Source: Hyphomonas sp.
Lineage (GTDB): Bacteria; Pseudomonadota; Alphaproteobacteria; Caulobacterales; Hyphomonadaceae
Assembly: GCA_017792365.1 (NCBI GenBank)
Contig: CP051229.1
Location: forward strand, 2,418,001 to 2,482,000
DNA: 64,000 nt
Direction of reading: 5' to 3'
Shown piece after piece: positions 37,194-46,799 of the stretch. The position numbers were made by a program, and so were the translations under genes. The notes below the pieces were generated by a model. That model was not told the DNA's origin, searched no databases, and saw only the letters and a program-made list of their open reading frames with translations. Every line of letters starts with the position of its first letter. The first letter of the stretch is position 1.

Positions 37194-37842
37194 GACCAAC
37201 CATCAAGCGCAACGAACCGCCCGCCGCAAGCTGCAAGCGGCCGCCCGGCGCTTTGTAACCCGTGCAGATGATCCCGCCGTACGCCTCCCCCCGGCATTCT
37301 TCATGACCGATCGGACCGAACGGACGCCCGACATCCTGGGCGTCGTCGCGCGCCTGCCCGCCGGCTGGGGCGTCATCTACCGCCACTTCGGCGCGCACGA
37401 TCGCGAGGAGATCGCCTCAACACTCTCACAGCTCGCGGCGCGACGCGGGCTCTGCCTCCTCATCGCCGCCGATCCCGACCTGGCCCTGAAGGTCGGCGCC
37501 GATGGCGTCCACTGGCCCGCCCGGCTGCTGCCGGGCCGATCCGGTCGCGCCCGTTTCGGTCTCGAAACCGCCTCCGCCCATAACGCCCAGGAGCGCAGAA
37601 GCGCAGTCCGCGCCGGCGTCGACGCGGTGATCATTTCGCCAGTATTCGATAGCGACAGCCCGTCCGCCGGAACCCCGATCGGGCTTCCCCGCTTCCGTTC
37701 GATAGCGAGAAGCCTGCCGGTCCCGGCTTACGGTCTGGGCGGCATCGACGAGACCAACGCCGCGCGTCTCACGTCGCTGACAGGGGACGCCATTGCAGGT
37801 TTCGCCGCCGTATCGTCGATTCACGAAAACTGGAAAGTCTGA
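37192..37842 (+). CDS. Thiamine-phosphate-synthase-like (ThiE/TenI-type) protein
   Basis: A 216-residue TIM-barrel protein related to ThiE/TenI. Seen are 'WGVIYRHFGAHDREEIASTL', 'LIAADPDLALKVGADGVHWP' and 'AGVDAVIISPVFDSDSPSAG', with 'PAYGLGGIDETNAARL' near the end. The second and third match the ThiE 'GaDGvHl' and 'DYi..GPvf' motifs. The usual pyrophosphate-binding residues are only partly visible, so true thiamine synthesis is uncertain. ATG 37192 is chosen because the N-terminal Arg-rich stretch before 'MTDRTERTPDILG' belongs to this subfamily. That start overlaps the divergent yggS start. Confidence 0.75.
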   Translation: MTNHQAQRTARRKLQAAARRFVTRADDPAVRLPPAFFMTDRTERTPDILGVVARLPAGWGVIYRHFGAHDREEIASTLSQLAARRGLCLLIAADPDLALKVGADGVHWPARLLPGRSGRARFGLETASAHNAQERRSAVRAGVDAVIISPVFDSDSPSAGTPIGLPRFRSIARSLPVPAYGLGGIDETNAARLTSLTGDAIAGFAAVSSIHENWKV

Positions 37843-37860
37843 GCGCGGAAGCGCGACAGC

Positions 37861-38319
37861 CTAGAACGAGAAAGCGGATTCCAGCCGCACGCCCGCTTCA
37901 CCCTCTTCCTCGCGCCAGCCCTCGGCCGCGCTCTTGATCGAGTCGCCGTTCAGCGACAGGGCGCCGCCGAAACGGAAGCGCGGGGTGATCTGGTAGTATG
38001 CGCCCGCGCTGAACTCTTCACGCGGCAGCACGTCGTTGTTCGAGCGGGTCGTCAGGTCCAGCGTGATTCCCCACTTCGAGCCGGGACGCCACGCCAGCGC
38101 CAGCTGGTCGGTATCGAACGGCGCGATGGCCGAGATCGGCCGCTCAGGCGCGCGCGAAACGCGCAGCTGGTCCAGATGGCCGAATGTCAGGCCGTCCTGG
38201 CTGGCGCGCGTGGATTCGACAGCGCTCGTCGCGCGCGCGGAATCGCTCAGCGTTTCCTGCGCGAAGGCAGGAGCCGACATGAGGCAGATACCGAGGCAAA
38301 GTCCGACTAGCGTACGCAT
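37861..38319 (-). CDS. ntrZ: NtrZ-like periplasmic regulatory protein
   Basis: A 152-residue exported protein with a clean signal peptide ending 'SAPAFAQ'. The mature part ends in 'LAWRPGSKWGITLDLTTRS' and 'LPREEFSAGAYYQITPRFRF', a pattern I associate with NtrZ, the periplasmic inhibitor of the NtrY histidine kinase in Caulobacter. Neither ntrY nor ntrX is in the window. Its position near cenR, lolA and xthA fits the Caulobacter neighbourhood. The alternative is an uncharacterised beta-rich outer-membrane-associated protein. Confidence 0.68.
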   Translation of the reverse strand: MRTLVGLCLGICLMSAPAFAQETLSDSARATSAVESTRASQDGLTFGHLDQLRVSRAPERPISAIAPFDTDQLALAWRPGSKWGITLDLTTRSNNDVLPREEFSAGAYYQITPRFRFGGALSLNGDSIKSAAEGWREEEGEAGVRLESAFSF

Positions 38320-38419
38320 GTTGAGCCCTTTGTACCCGAACTATACAGCAGATGAACAGGGCAGAAGTTAACGAGAATTAATTTATGGGCTGGAAACGGC
38401 GATCTGCGCCCGACTGTCA

Positions 38420-39631
38420 CTAATTCCGCACACTCAGCTCCAGCACAACGCCATCGCGGTCCGGCGGCCCGACACCGTTGAAAGCACTGGATATTCGTCA
38501 GAAAACCCTGATAGCCGACGCCGACGGAAAAGCGTCCCCAATCGTGCGCCGCGCGCCCACCAGCCAGCTTTCACCCTCCACAGCGAGGAAATCGTCGCTC
38601 GCACTGCCCCATTCGACGCCGAATCGCCAGGGCCCCGCCTCGCGCGCCAGCCCGATCTCGACCGCCTCGTAATCGCCCGCCCCGCCGCGCGCATTGTTGC
38701 TGCTCAGCCAGCGAATGCCGCCCATCCAGCCGTCGCGCTCCAGCTCAACGCCGGCGCCGACAGCCTCGTAATCGTCAAACCCGCCGATCGCCGACCCGCT
38801 CTCAGCCGACGTCCCCGTCAACGCCGCACGGATCCGCACCCCGTTCGACCGGAACCGCCGCGAGAACGACAACGCGCCTTCCACGACATTCTCAAGGTCC
38901 GCCCCCACAAGCCCGCCATTGGCGACCTCCGGATCGAAGTCTGCGCCGGCAAGGTTCGCTTCAGGCGTGTAGGACAAGCCAGCCCGCACACCCAGCCATC
39001 GCGGCGTCATGTAGCTCACCTTGGCCGACGGGCCCGTCACGTCATTGCGCGCTCGCACGACGCCGAGCCCTGCCGGATCCAGCATCGGCGAAAACGCCGA
39101 AACAGCCTCGAAAACCTGCGGCGCTCGGGCGTCCAGCCGCGCCGCGACCCCGGAATCAAGCCCGATCACGCCCTCGCCCCACGGGCCGACGGCGGCCAGC
39201 GAGGCGCCCTCGACAAGCGCTTCAACTGCGTTCTCATAAATCTGCCCGCCGACGAACAGCCCGGTCGCAGGCGAAACTGCGCCGCATGCCGGACCGCCGG
39301 CGCAATCGCCAAACCCACCGGCGAAGGACGGCCGCCCCGGCGCATCCCGCCTCAGCCGCAGCTCGCCGCGCCAGTCCAGCGCAACGCCGTTATCCAGGTA
39401 GTCCCGTCGCGAAACCACAAGCCCGGCGTCCGCGGCCAGCCCGTCCCCATCGGGCGCCGAAGCCGGATTGTCTCCGCCCGTCATGGCGGCGATCGTCAGG
39501 CGCGTGTCGACAGCCCAGCCTTCCTCCGCCGCCTGCGCGCTGGCTGGGCCGGCGCCCGCCCCCGCAAGGCCGGCCAGCGCGACCGCCAACCCGCCGACCA
39601 TCCCGACTGAAGACCTGATTGCCTTGCTCAT
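38420..39631 (-). CDS. Porin-like outer-membrane beta-barrel protein (frameshifted near its C-terminus)
   Basis: About 403 residues with a signal peptide ('VALAGLAGAGAGPASAQA') and alternating hydrophobic/polar strands typical of a beta-barrel, for instance 'NGVRIRAALTGTS' and 'WMGGIRWLSSNNARGG'. The frame stops at 38498 after 'AIRVF'. A missing base near 38527-38531 would give 'SVGVGYQGFLTNIQ', and an extra base near 38484-38494 would return to the first frame, ending 'DGVVLELSVRN' at 38420. The net length is a multiple of three, so two compensating indels are likely. The substrate is unknown. Confidence 0.65.
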
Positions 39632-39744
39632 GCGACATTTCCCTTGTGCGGGCCACACTTGGCGCGCATTGCGCTTTATGCCAACAGTCTCAGGCGCCTG
39701 CGCGCGCCCGCGCCGCGTTGGCGCGCCTATGGAGAAGATTGCAC

Positions 39745-40197
39745 ATGACGCTTCGCGCCGCCGCACTTTTTGCCCTCGCTGGCGCCCTTGGTCTGTCAGG
39801 CTGCATCAATTTGGCGAACCCGGCGCGTGAGCGCTTCAGCATCTCCGACGCCGGTCCGGAAGAAACCGGCAATATCGGGGTCAACGCCTACCTGTGGCGC
39901 GCCAGCCTCGACACGCTCGATTTCATGCCGCTTGAATCGGCCGATCCGTGGGGCGGCGTCATCATCACCGACTGGTATGCCCCGCCGGAAACCCCGGACG
40001 AGCGCTTCAAGGTTACGGTCTACATTCTCGACACGCGCCTCCGCGCCGATGGCGTCAGCTCCGCCGTGACCCGCGAGGTCCGCAGCGATACCGGCGAGTG
40101 GGTGACCGGTCCGGTCACCACCGACACCCGCATCGCAATCGAGAACGCGATCCTTACCCGCGCCCGGGACCTCCGCCTTTCGACCATTGACGAATAG
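39745..40197 (+). CDS. DUF3576 lipoprotein
   Basis: A 150-residue lipoprotein with the lipobox 'LGLSGC' (Cys20). The DUF3576 domain contains 'GVNAYLWRASLDTLDFMPLE' and 'DPWGGVIITDWYAPPE', then 'FKVTVYILDTRLRADGV'. It is regularly found upstream of leuS in alphaproteobacteria, as here (64-bp gap), next to lptE, so an outer-membrane assembly role is possible but unproven. ATG 39745 has GGAGAAG 7 nt upstream. Confidence 0.88.
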   Translation: MTLRAAALFALAGALGLSGCINLANPARERFSISDAGPEETGNIGVNAYLWRASLDTLDFMPLESADPWGGVIITDWYAPPETPDERFKVTVYILDTRLRADGVSSAVTREVRSDTGEWVTGPVTTDTRIAIENAILTRARDLRLSTIDE

Positions 40198-40261
40198 GCC
40201 GCGGGCCCGAAAAACAGCTCCGACAGACGAGTTGTAAGACCAGCCAGGAATAACCAAGCCG

Positions 40262-42841
40262 ATGGCCTCCCGCTACAATCCGCGTGAGACGGAAAAGAAA
40301 TGGCGCGCCCGCTGGCAGGACGCGCAGGTCTTCCGTGCGAAATCCTCGACCGAAGCCGGCGACGCGCCCAAGGCCTACGTGCTGGAGATGTTCCCCTACC
40401 CGTCCGGCCGGCTGCACATGGGCCACGTCCGCAATTACGCGATGGGCGACGTCGTGGCCCGCTACCGCGCCAACGGCTATAACGTTCTGCACCCGATGGG
40501 CTGGGACTCGTTTGGCCTGCCAGCCGAGAATGCTGCGATCGAACGCAACGCCGATCCTCGTGGCTGGACCCGTCAAAATATCGCGGCGATGAAGGACCAG
40601 TTCGAACCGCTGGGCCTCTCGCTCGACTGGAGCCGTGAACTCTCGACCTGCGAGGAAGACTATTACGCCCACCAGCAGGCGATCTTCCTGAAGCTCTGGG
40701 AAAACGATCTCGTCTACCGCAAGACCTCGAAGGTGAACTGGGACCCGGTCGAGAACACCGTCCTCGCCAACGAACAGGTCGTCGACGGCAAGGGCTGGCG
40801 GTCGGGCGCGCCCGTCGAGAGCCGCGAGCTCGAGCAATGGTTCTTCCGCATCACCCGCTTCAACGAAGACCTGCTTCAGGGTCTCGAAGGTCTCGACCGC
40901 TGGCCGGAAAAAGTTCGCATCATGCAGGCCAACTGGATCGGCAAGTCACGCGGCGCAACGATCCGCTGGCCAGTCGCGGGCAAGGCGCCGGACGGCAAGA
41001 CCACTCATATAGACGTCTTTACCACCCGTCCCGACACCCTCTACGGCGCCAGCTTCCTTGCCCTCGCGCCCGACCATCCGCTCACCAAAGCGGCCGCGGC
41101 GGCGAACCCGGACGTTGCGAAGTTCATCAAGGAGGCCGCCGCCCTCGGCACCTCCGAAGAAGCGATCGAGAAGGCGCCCAAGCTCGGCGTCGACCTCGGC
41201 TTCACCGTCAAACACCCCTTCGACCCCGACTGGGAAATCCCCGTCTGGGCCGCCAATTTCGTGCTCTCCAGCTATGGCTCGGGCGCCGTCTTCGGCTCTC
41301 CCGCCGGCGACCAGCGCGACCTTGATTTCGCACGCAAATACGATCTGCCGGTCAAGCCCGTCGTGCTTCCGCCCAAGGCGGACGCCGCCACGCACACGAT
41401 CGAAAACGAGGCCTATGTCGGCCCCGGCACGATCTACAATTCGGACTTCCTCGACGGCCTCTCCACCGCCGACGCCATCGAAGCCGCCATCAAGCGGCTG
41501 GAAGACCTGGAACTGGGTACCGCAGCGACAACCTGGCGCCTCCGCGACTGGGGCGTGTCTCGCCAGCGCTATTGGGGCTGCCCCATCCCGGCTGTCCGCT
41601 GCAAATCCTGCGGCGTTGTCCCGGTCCCCGAAGACCAACTGCCTGTCCGCCTGCCCGACGACCCGGACTTTTCAGCACCCGGCAATCCCCTCGCCCGCCA
41701 CCCCACCTGGAAGCACACCACCTGCCCGAAGTGCGGCGGCGAGGCTGAACGCGAGACCGACACGCTCGACACGTTCGTCGACTCATCCTGGTACTTCGCG
41801 CGCTTCTGCGATCCGAAGTCGAAAACCCCCATCAACAAGACCGAAGCCGCCTACTGGCTGCCAGTCGATCAGTATATCGGCGGCGTCGAACACGCGGTGC
41901 TTCACCTGCTCTACTCCCGCTTCTTCGCTCGTGCGCTGAACGCCTGCGGATTGCTGGATCTGCCGTCCGGAGAGCCGTTCGCCGGCCTCTTCACCCAGGG
42001 TATGGTCACGCACGAGACGTTCAAGAACGCGTCCGGCCAGTGGATCCAGCCCGACGAAGTCGAGATGCGGGACGGCGCCCTTGTCGAGATTTCTACCGGC
42101 AAGCCGGCGACGGTTCACGGCGTCGAGAAGATGTCGAAGTCAAAGAAGAACGTCGTCGATCCGGTCGCCATCATCGGGGATTATGGCGCCGACGTCGCCC
42201 GCTGGTTCGTCCTCTCCGACAGCCCGCCGGAACGCGATGTCCAGTGGTCGCAGGAAGGCGTCGAAGGCGCCTGGCGCTTCATCCAGAAGGCGTGGTCCGT
42301 TGTTGAAGCATCACCTGAACAGGACGATGGCGAAGCAACCGAGGGCGACGCGCTCGAACTGCGCCGCCTCACCCACCGCGTCATCAAGCAGGTGACCCAG
42401 GGCATCGAACAGTTTCGCTTCAATACTGCAGTCGCCCAGCTCTACGAACTGGCCAACGCCATGCGTAAGGCCGAGAGCTCCAGCGCGCCGGGTATGGGCA
42501 CGGCGCGTCGCGAAGCCGCCCGCACGCTTGCGCAGCTCGTGTCGCCGTTCGCGCCCCACCTAGGTGAAGAATGCTGGGCCAAAATTGGAGGCGACGGCCT
42601 CGTTGCGACGGCCTCATGGCCGGTCGCCAACCCGGACCTGCTGACGTCCAATAGCGTAACACTGCCTGTTCAGGTCAACGGCAAACGTCGGGGCGAGATC
42701 GTGGTGCCCAAGGACGCCTCCAACGATGCAGTCGAGCAAACCGCGCGCGCAAATCCGGACGTGGCGTCTCACCTGGAAGGCGTGACCGTGAGAAAAGTGA
42801 TTGTCGTCCCGGGCCGCATCGTGAATATCGTGGCGTCATGA
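40262..42841 (+). CDS. leuS: Leucyl-tRNA synthetase
   Basis: An 859-residue class I synthetase, full length. The HIGH motif is HMGH (52-55) in '[19 protein letters not shown]', and KMSKS is at 623-627 ('[13 protein letters not shown]'). The CP1 editing domain is intact, with the Thr-rich '[13 protein letters not shown]' and '[15 protein letters not shown]'. The zinc-ribbon cysteines in 'CKSCGVVP' and 'CPKCGGEAE' are present. It charges tRNA(Leu) and removes mischarged norvaline or isoleucine. It is coupled to lptE through ATGA. Confidence 0.98.
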   Translation: MASRYNPRETEKKWRARWQDAQVFRAKSSTEAGDAPKAYVLEMFPYPSGRLHMGHVRNYAMGDVVARYRANGYNVLHPMGWDSFGLPAENAAIERNADPRGWTRQNIAAMKDQFEPLGLSLDWSRELSTCEEDYYAHQQAIFLKLWENDLVYRKTSKVNWDPVENTVLANEQVVDGKGWRSGAPVESRELEQWFFRITRFNEDLLQGLEGLDRWPEKVRIMQANWIGKSRGATIRWPVAGKAPDGKTTHIDVFTTRPDTLYGASFLALAPDHPLTKAAAAANPDVAKFIKEAAALGTSEEAIEKAPKLGVDLGFTVKHPFDPDWEIPVWAANFVLSSYGSGAVFGSPAGDQRDLDFARKYDLPVKPVVLPPKADAATHTIENEAYVGPGTIYNSDFLDGLSTADAIEAAIKRLEDLELGTAATTWRLRDWGVSRQRYWGCPIPAVRCKSCGVVPVPEDQLPVRLPDDPDFSAPGNPLARHPTWKHTTCPKCGGEAERETDTLDTFVDSSWYFARFCDPKSKTPINKTEAAYWLPVDQYIGGVEHAVLHLLYSRFFARALNACGLLDLPSGEPFAGLFTQGMVTHETFKNASGQWIQPDEVEMRDGALVEISTGKPATVHGVEKMSKSKKNVVDPVAIIGDYGADVARWFVLSDSPPERDVQWSQEGVEGAWRFIQKAWSVVEASPEQDDGEATEGDALELRRLTHRVIKQVTQGIEQFRFNTAVAQLYELANAMRKAESSSAPGMGTARREAARTLAQLVSPFAPHLGEECWAKIGGDGLVATASWPVANPDLLTSNSVTLPVQVNGKRRGEIVVPKDASNDAVEQTARANPDVASHLEGVTVRKVIVVPGRIVNIVAS

Positions 42842-43326
42842 TCAGGACCACCATTCTCGTCCTCGCGACGCTTGGCGCTTCAGCCTGCGGCTTCCAGCCC
42901 GCCTATGCCCCCTCGACTTATGCAGGCGGCTCAGTCGCCATTCCTGAGATCACGGGCCGGACAGGACACTTTCTTCGTCAAGAGCTCGTGCGCTCGATCG
43001 GCCAGGGCGTCCCGGGCATTGAAGGCGGACGCCTCGAGATCCGGGTCGAGGAAGGTATCGAAAACCTCAACTTCCAACCCGACCAGGCGGCGTCCCGTTC
43101 GGATTACGTCGCCGTTTCCTTCTGGACGCTCTTCAATGCAAACGGCGAGGAAGTCGCCTCTGGGGGATCGCGCGAGGCGGCCAGCTTCAACTTCGCCAAC
43201 GCCGCCTTCGCGGACATCTCGGCGCAGTCCGCAGCTCAGGAACGCGTAGCCATTCTCCTGGCGCGCTCCATACGCCAGCAGATTCTCCAGCAAGTCGAAC
43301 GGCCTCAGATCACGTCGGGCCAATGA
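42838..43326 (+). CDS. lptE: LPS-assembly lipoprotein LptE
   Basis: A 162-residue lipoprotein with lipobox 'GASAC' (Cys17) followed by 'GFQPAYAPS', the usual LptE opening. It plugs the LptD barrel and helps insert lipopolysaccharide in the outer membrane. The C-terminal helices ('[18 protein letters not shown]') fit the family. It is the middle gene of leuS-lptE-holA and overlaps both neighbours by 4 nt. Confidence 0.9.
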   Translation: MIRTTILVLATLGASACGFQPAYAPSTYAGGSVAIPEITGRTGHFLRQELVRSIGQGVPGIEGGRLEIRVEEGIENLNFQPDQAASRSDYVAVSFWTLFNANGEEVASGGSREAASFNFANAAFADISAQSAAQERVAILLARSIRQQILQQVERPQITSGQ

Positions 43327-44334
43327 AGCTGGCGGGACAAAAGGCGCTCGCCTACTGCGAAAAGCCAAAGCCGCGCGACCAGGCCATCCTGATCTTTTCC
43401 AGCGACCCCGGCCTCGTCTCCAGCGCGGCCGACACGCTGGTCGCAAAACGGCTCCCTGACATCGATCCGATGAACGTCGTCAAACTGAACGACGACAACC
43501 TCAAGAACGACGACGCGATGCTCGCCGACGAGTTGGTGGCGCGCTCGCTCCTTGGCGGCGATCGGCTGGTCCGGCTGCGGCTGGAAAAGGAGACGTATGC
43601 GAAGCAGGTGATCGCAGTCCTCTCCGACATCGACAATGACCGGCTGCACGCCGAAGCGCTCTGGATCATTGAAGCAAGAGACTTGGGAAAATCATCCAAG
43701 CTCAGGGCCGCCTTCGAGGCCTCCAAGACCGCGCTCGCCCTGCACCTCTTCCCGGACGATGAAACGTCTGTCACCGATTACGCCGAGGCCCAGCTGGCCG
43801 CAGCAGAAATCAGCATCGAACCGGATGCCCGGCGGCCTTCTGCGCCGAGCTCCCCGGCGATCGCCGCCTCGCCATGTCCGAAATCGAAAAGCTCCAGCTG
43901 TTCGCACATGACATCGGGCGGCCGCTGACCATCGACGACATCCAGTCGATCGCCGCAGCCGAACAGCCGCGCGGCGCCGACGTCGCTGCAGATGCTGCAA
44001 TTCTGGGTGACGTGAAAGCGGCGACCATCGCCATGAACCGGTTCCTCGACGCCGGCGGCTCACCGATCTCGGCGATGCGCACATTGCACTTCCGCATGCT
44101 GCGGGTCCCGGATGCGGCTGCGATGGAACGGCCGAACGGACGCGCGCTCCGCCCGCCTGTCTTCGAGAAGGAATGGCCCGCCTTCCAGAGCGCGCTGCGC
44201 GACTGGACCCCGCTCGGATCGAGCGCGCCTTCAGCCAGCTCTATGCGTCTGAGAAAGCCTGCAAACAGGCCGGCGCGCCTGCAGAAGCGATCGCCGGCCA
44301 GCTCATACTCTCGATCGCAACCCGCCAGCCCTGA
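43323..44334 (+). CDS. holA: DNA polymerase III delta subunit (frameshifted twice)
   Basis: Reads in three frames. The first (43323 to about 43828) gives the N-terminal ATPase-like domain ('AILIFSSDPGLVSSAADTLV'). One C missing in the run at 43828-43830 leads to 'AAFCAELPGDRRLAMSEIEK' and the middle domain. A second C missing in 44208-44211 leads to 'ARIERAFSQLYASEKAC' and a stop at 44332-44334. Restoring both bases gives a 337-residue HolA, the normal length. Delta opens the beta clamp and is essential, so the two breaks are almost surely sequence errors. ATGA overlap with lptE. Confidence 0.85.
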
Positions 44335-44359
44335 CACTAGCCAGGCGCCGGGCCGCGCT

Positions 44360-45349
44360 CTAGTTGATCGATGAAGAGCCGCCAGTGTTGATGACCGGAG
44401 CCGCCGGCGCCGGCTCAGTTTCGGGCGCCTCGCGCGTGCGAATTTTCGGACGCGACAGGATGCGGCAGACTTCATCCAGTTGCTCGAGCTCCACATACTT
44501 GATGCGAACCTCGCCGCCCTTGCCGTTCGTGTGACGAATCTCGACATCCAAACCAAGCGCCCGCTGAAGATCAAGTTCCAGCGCTTTGGTGTCGACGTCC
44601 TTGTCTTCGGCGCCCGCCGCTTTGCCGCCGCCCTTCTCCGCCTTGGCCAGCGCTTCGGTCTCGCGAACCGTCATCTTCTTTTCGATGACGGTCAGCGCCA
44701 ACTGGTCGGGGTTCTCGGTCTTGAGCAGCGCGCGTGCATGGCCCGCGGTCAGAAGACCTTCCTTCACCTTGGCTCGCACCTCTTCCGGCAATTGCAGGAG
44801 GCGAAGGGTGTTGGCGACGTGCTCGCGGCTCTTGCCGACCTGGGTCGCAACCGAATCCTGAGTCCGGCCAAACCGGTCCATCAGCGACTTGTAGGCTTCC
44901 GCCTCTTCGATCGCGTTGAGATCCGCGCGCTGCACGTTCTCGATGATCGCGATCTCGAGAACCTCGCGGTCGTCCATCTCGCGAATGACGGCCGGGATCA
45001 TCTTGAGGCCGGCGCGGCGCGCCGCCCGCCACCGGCGCTCGCCCGCGATGATCTGATAGCGACCCGAAGCTTCCGGGTCGGTACGCACCAGGATCGGCTG
45101 GATCACACCCTTCTGGCGGATCGAGTTCGCAAGGTCTTCGAGATCCGCCTCGACAAACGTGCGCCGCGGCTGGCGCGGGTTGGGCGATACCAGTTCGATC
45201 GCCAGCTCGCTGGTCGGACCAAGTGATTCGCCCGAATCATTGTCGGCGGCGACGCCCGGCTCCTTCATGGCGTTTTGCGCGCCGGAGTAGTCCCCGAGTA
45301 GTGCCGATAGTCCCCTGCCCAGGCGGGCCGTCTTGAGTTGCTCGTTCAC
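44360..45349 (-). CDS. parB: Chromosome-partitioning protein ParB
   Basis: A 329-residue ParB CTPase. Order: an N-terminal ParA-activating peptide ('ARLGRGLSALLGD'), the CTP-binding domain with 'SPNPRQPRRTF', 'IQPILVR' and 'IIAGERRWRAARRAG', a helix-turn-helix ('TQDSVATQVGKSREHVANTL') and a C-terminal dimerisation domain. It loads at parS and slides to form the partition complex. The start is GTG, overlapping the parA stop by 4 nt. Five parS sites lie 1.4-4.7 kb away. Confidence 0.97.
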   Translation of the reverse strand: MNEQLKTARLGRGLSALLGDYSGAQNAMKEPGVAADNDSGESLGPTSELAIELVSPNPRQPRRTFVEADLEDLANSIRQKGVIQPILVRTDPEASGRYQIIAGERRWRAARRAGLKMIPAVIREMDDREVLEIAIIENVQRADLNAIEEAEAYKSLMDRFGRTQDSVATQVGKSREHVANTLRLLQLPEEVRAKVKEGLLTAGHARALLKTENPDQLALTVIEKKMTVRETEALAKAEKGGGKAAGAEDKDVDTKALELDLQRALGLDVEIRHTNGKGGEVRIKYVELEQLDEVCRILSRPKIRTREAPETEPAPAAPVINTGGSSSIN

Positions 45350-46146
45350 GCTGCAGTCCTCTCGCGCTCGCGTTCCATAAGTTCCTGCGCAAGTCTTATG
45401 TAAGCTTCACTACCGGAACATTTATGATCGTAGAGGATTGCGGGCTTACCGAACGACGGCGCCTCGGAAAGTCGTACGTTCCTCGGTATGACCGTCTGGA
45501 ATACCTTGGCTCCGAAAAAGCTGCGCACTTCACTGGCAACCTGGTCGGAAAGGTTGTTGCGGCGGTCGTACATCGTCAGCACGACGCCCTGGATGTCGAG
45601 GTCGGGGTTGAGACCGCCCCGCACCAGATCAACGGTCCGAAGCAGCTGGCTCAAACCTTCCAGCGCCAGAAACTCGCACTGCAAAGGAACCAGAACCGAA
45701 TCAGCCGCGGTCATCGCGTTGATCGTGACGGTCGACAAAGACGGCGGGCAGTCGACCAGCACCATCTCGTAAGGCGTGTCCTCGCCCGCACTGACGCGCG
45801 CCCGATATGCCGCCACGGCTTCCTTGAGCTTGAAGTTCTTGCGCGGGTCTTCGTGAAGAAGCGTCTCGACGCCGGCGAGATCCTCGCTGCCCGGAACGAT
45901 GTCGAGATTGGGAACCGCCGTGCTGATGCGTGATTGCTCCAGGCTCGCCTCGCCAACGAGGACGTCATAGCTGCTGCGCGCCCGCGCGGTGGGATCCACG
46001 CCCAGTCCCGTCGAAGCGTTGCCCTGCGCGTCACAGTCGATGATCAGAATTTTCCGGCCAATGGCCGCGAGTGCGGTGCCGAGGTTGATGGCGGTCGTCG
46101 TCTTGCCGACCCCGCCTTTCTGGTTTGCGATCGCGACTACCCGCAT
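45346..46146 (-). CDS. parA: Chromosome-partitioning ATPase ParA
   Basis: A 266-residue deviant-Walker ATPase that moves ParB-parS complexes. Walker A' is 'NQKGGVGKTTTAINLG' (8-23), Walker A-prime 'LVDCPPSLSTVTINAM', and 'LIIDCDAQGNASTGLG' is the switch I region. The start overlaps the rsmG stop by 10 nt, so rsmG-parA-parB is one transcript. Confidence 0.97.
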   Translation of the reverse strand: MRVVAIANQKGGVGKTTTAINLGTALAAIGRKILIIDCDAQGNASTGLGVDPTARARSSYDVLVGEASLEQSRISTAVPNLDIVPGSEDLAGVETLLHEDPRKNFKLKEAVAAYRARVSAGEDTPYEMVLVDCPPSLSTVTINAMTAADSVLVPLQCEFLALEGLSQLLRTVDLVRGGLNPDLDIQGVVLTMYDRRNNLSDQVASEVRSFFGAKVFQTVIPRNVRLSEAPSFGKPAILYDHKCSGSEAYIRLAQELMERERERTAA

Positions 46147-46799
46147 GATTGCTCCGCCCGCTTGCTGAGATTTGAGAGGATCAGGACCTGCCCATCCGGC
46201 CCCGAAAGGCTGGAACGCCTCTCAACATCAAATGCCCTGGTTTCCCGAGCATGAACAATTTCCTCGTCCGCAGACCGCCCCTTCAACAAAAGCGCGCGGC
46301 CGCTCGGCTTCAGCCAGAGATCCAGCATCGGCAGCAGACGGGCGACCGGAGCCAACGCCCTCGCCGTCACGACATCAACCGGCCCCTCCGGAGCATCCTC
46401 GATTCTCTGATTCGAGACCATAGCGTTGAGCCCAAGGCGTCTGACGGCGTCTTCCAGGAACTGCGCCTTACGCACACTTTTCTCGACGAGGGTCACCGCC
46501 ACGTCCCGATCCGCCAGTGCGCACGCCAGGATGACCCCGGGGAACCCCCCTCCGGTTCCAAGGTCCGCCAGCGACCGGACATCTTCGCCCATCAGGGGAA
46601 CCAGCTGCATTGAGTCCAGAATGTGGCGTCGCCAGATGTGCCGTCCTTCGTTCGGGCCGATCACGTTGTATCGCTCCCGCCACTCGTCGAGAATGTCCAG
46701 GAAGGCCTCGACCCGGCCGATCGTTTCACGTGAAACACCCGTGAGGCGGACGACATCGTCCCGCCCGAACCCGTCCTCGTCCTGCGGAGCGTAGCTCAT
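46137..46799 (-). CDS. rsmG: 16S rRNA (guanine-527-N7) methyltransferase RsmG (GidB)
   Basis: A 220-residue SAM methyltransferase that makes m7G527 in 16S rRNA. Family motifs are 'WRRHILDSMQLVPLM', 'LADLGTGGGFPGVILACALA' (SAM loop) and 'VTARALAPVARLL'. Loss is known to give low-level streptomycin resistance. A parS site lies inside its 5' part (46722-46737). The start overlaps the mnmG stop by 4 nt. Confidence 0.96.
   Translation of the reverse strand: MSYAPQDEDGFGRDDVVRLTGVSRETIGRVEAFLDILDEWRERYNVIGPNEGRHIWRRHILDSMQLVPLMGEDVRSLADLGTGGGFPGVILACALADRDVAVTLVEKSVRKAQFLEDAVRRLGLNAMVSNQRIEDAPEGPVDVVTARALAPVARLLPMLDLWLKPSGRALLLKGRSADEEIVHARETRAFDVERRSSLSGPDGQVLILSNLSKRAEQSCG
46722..46737. promoter_or_regulatory. 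parS site 1 (inside rsmG)
   Basis: CGTTTCACGTGAAACA matches the bacterial parS consensus TGTTTCACGTGAAACA at 15 of 16 positions, with the palindromic core complete. Confidence 0.9.

Noticed and set aside
38368-38381. TTAA-N6-TTAA upstream of ntrZ as a CtrA box
   Set aside because: The CtrA consensus has a 7-nt spacer; this has six and no flanking match.
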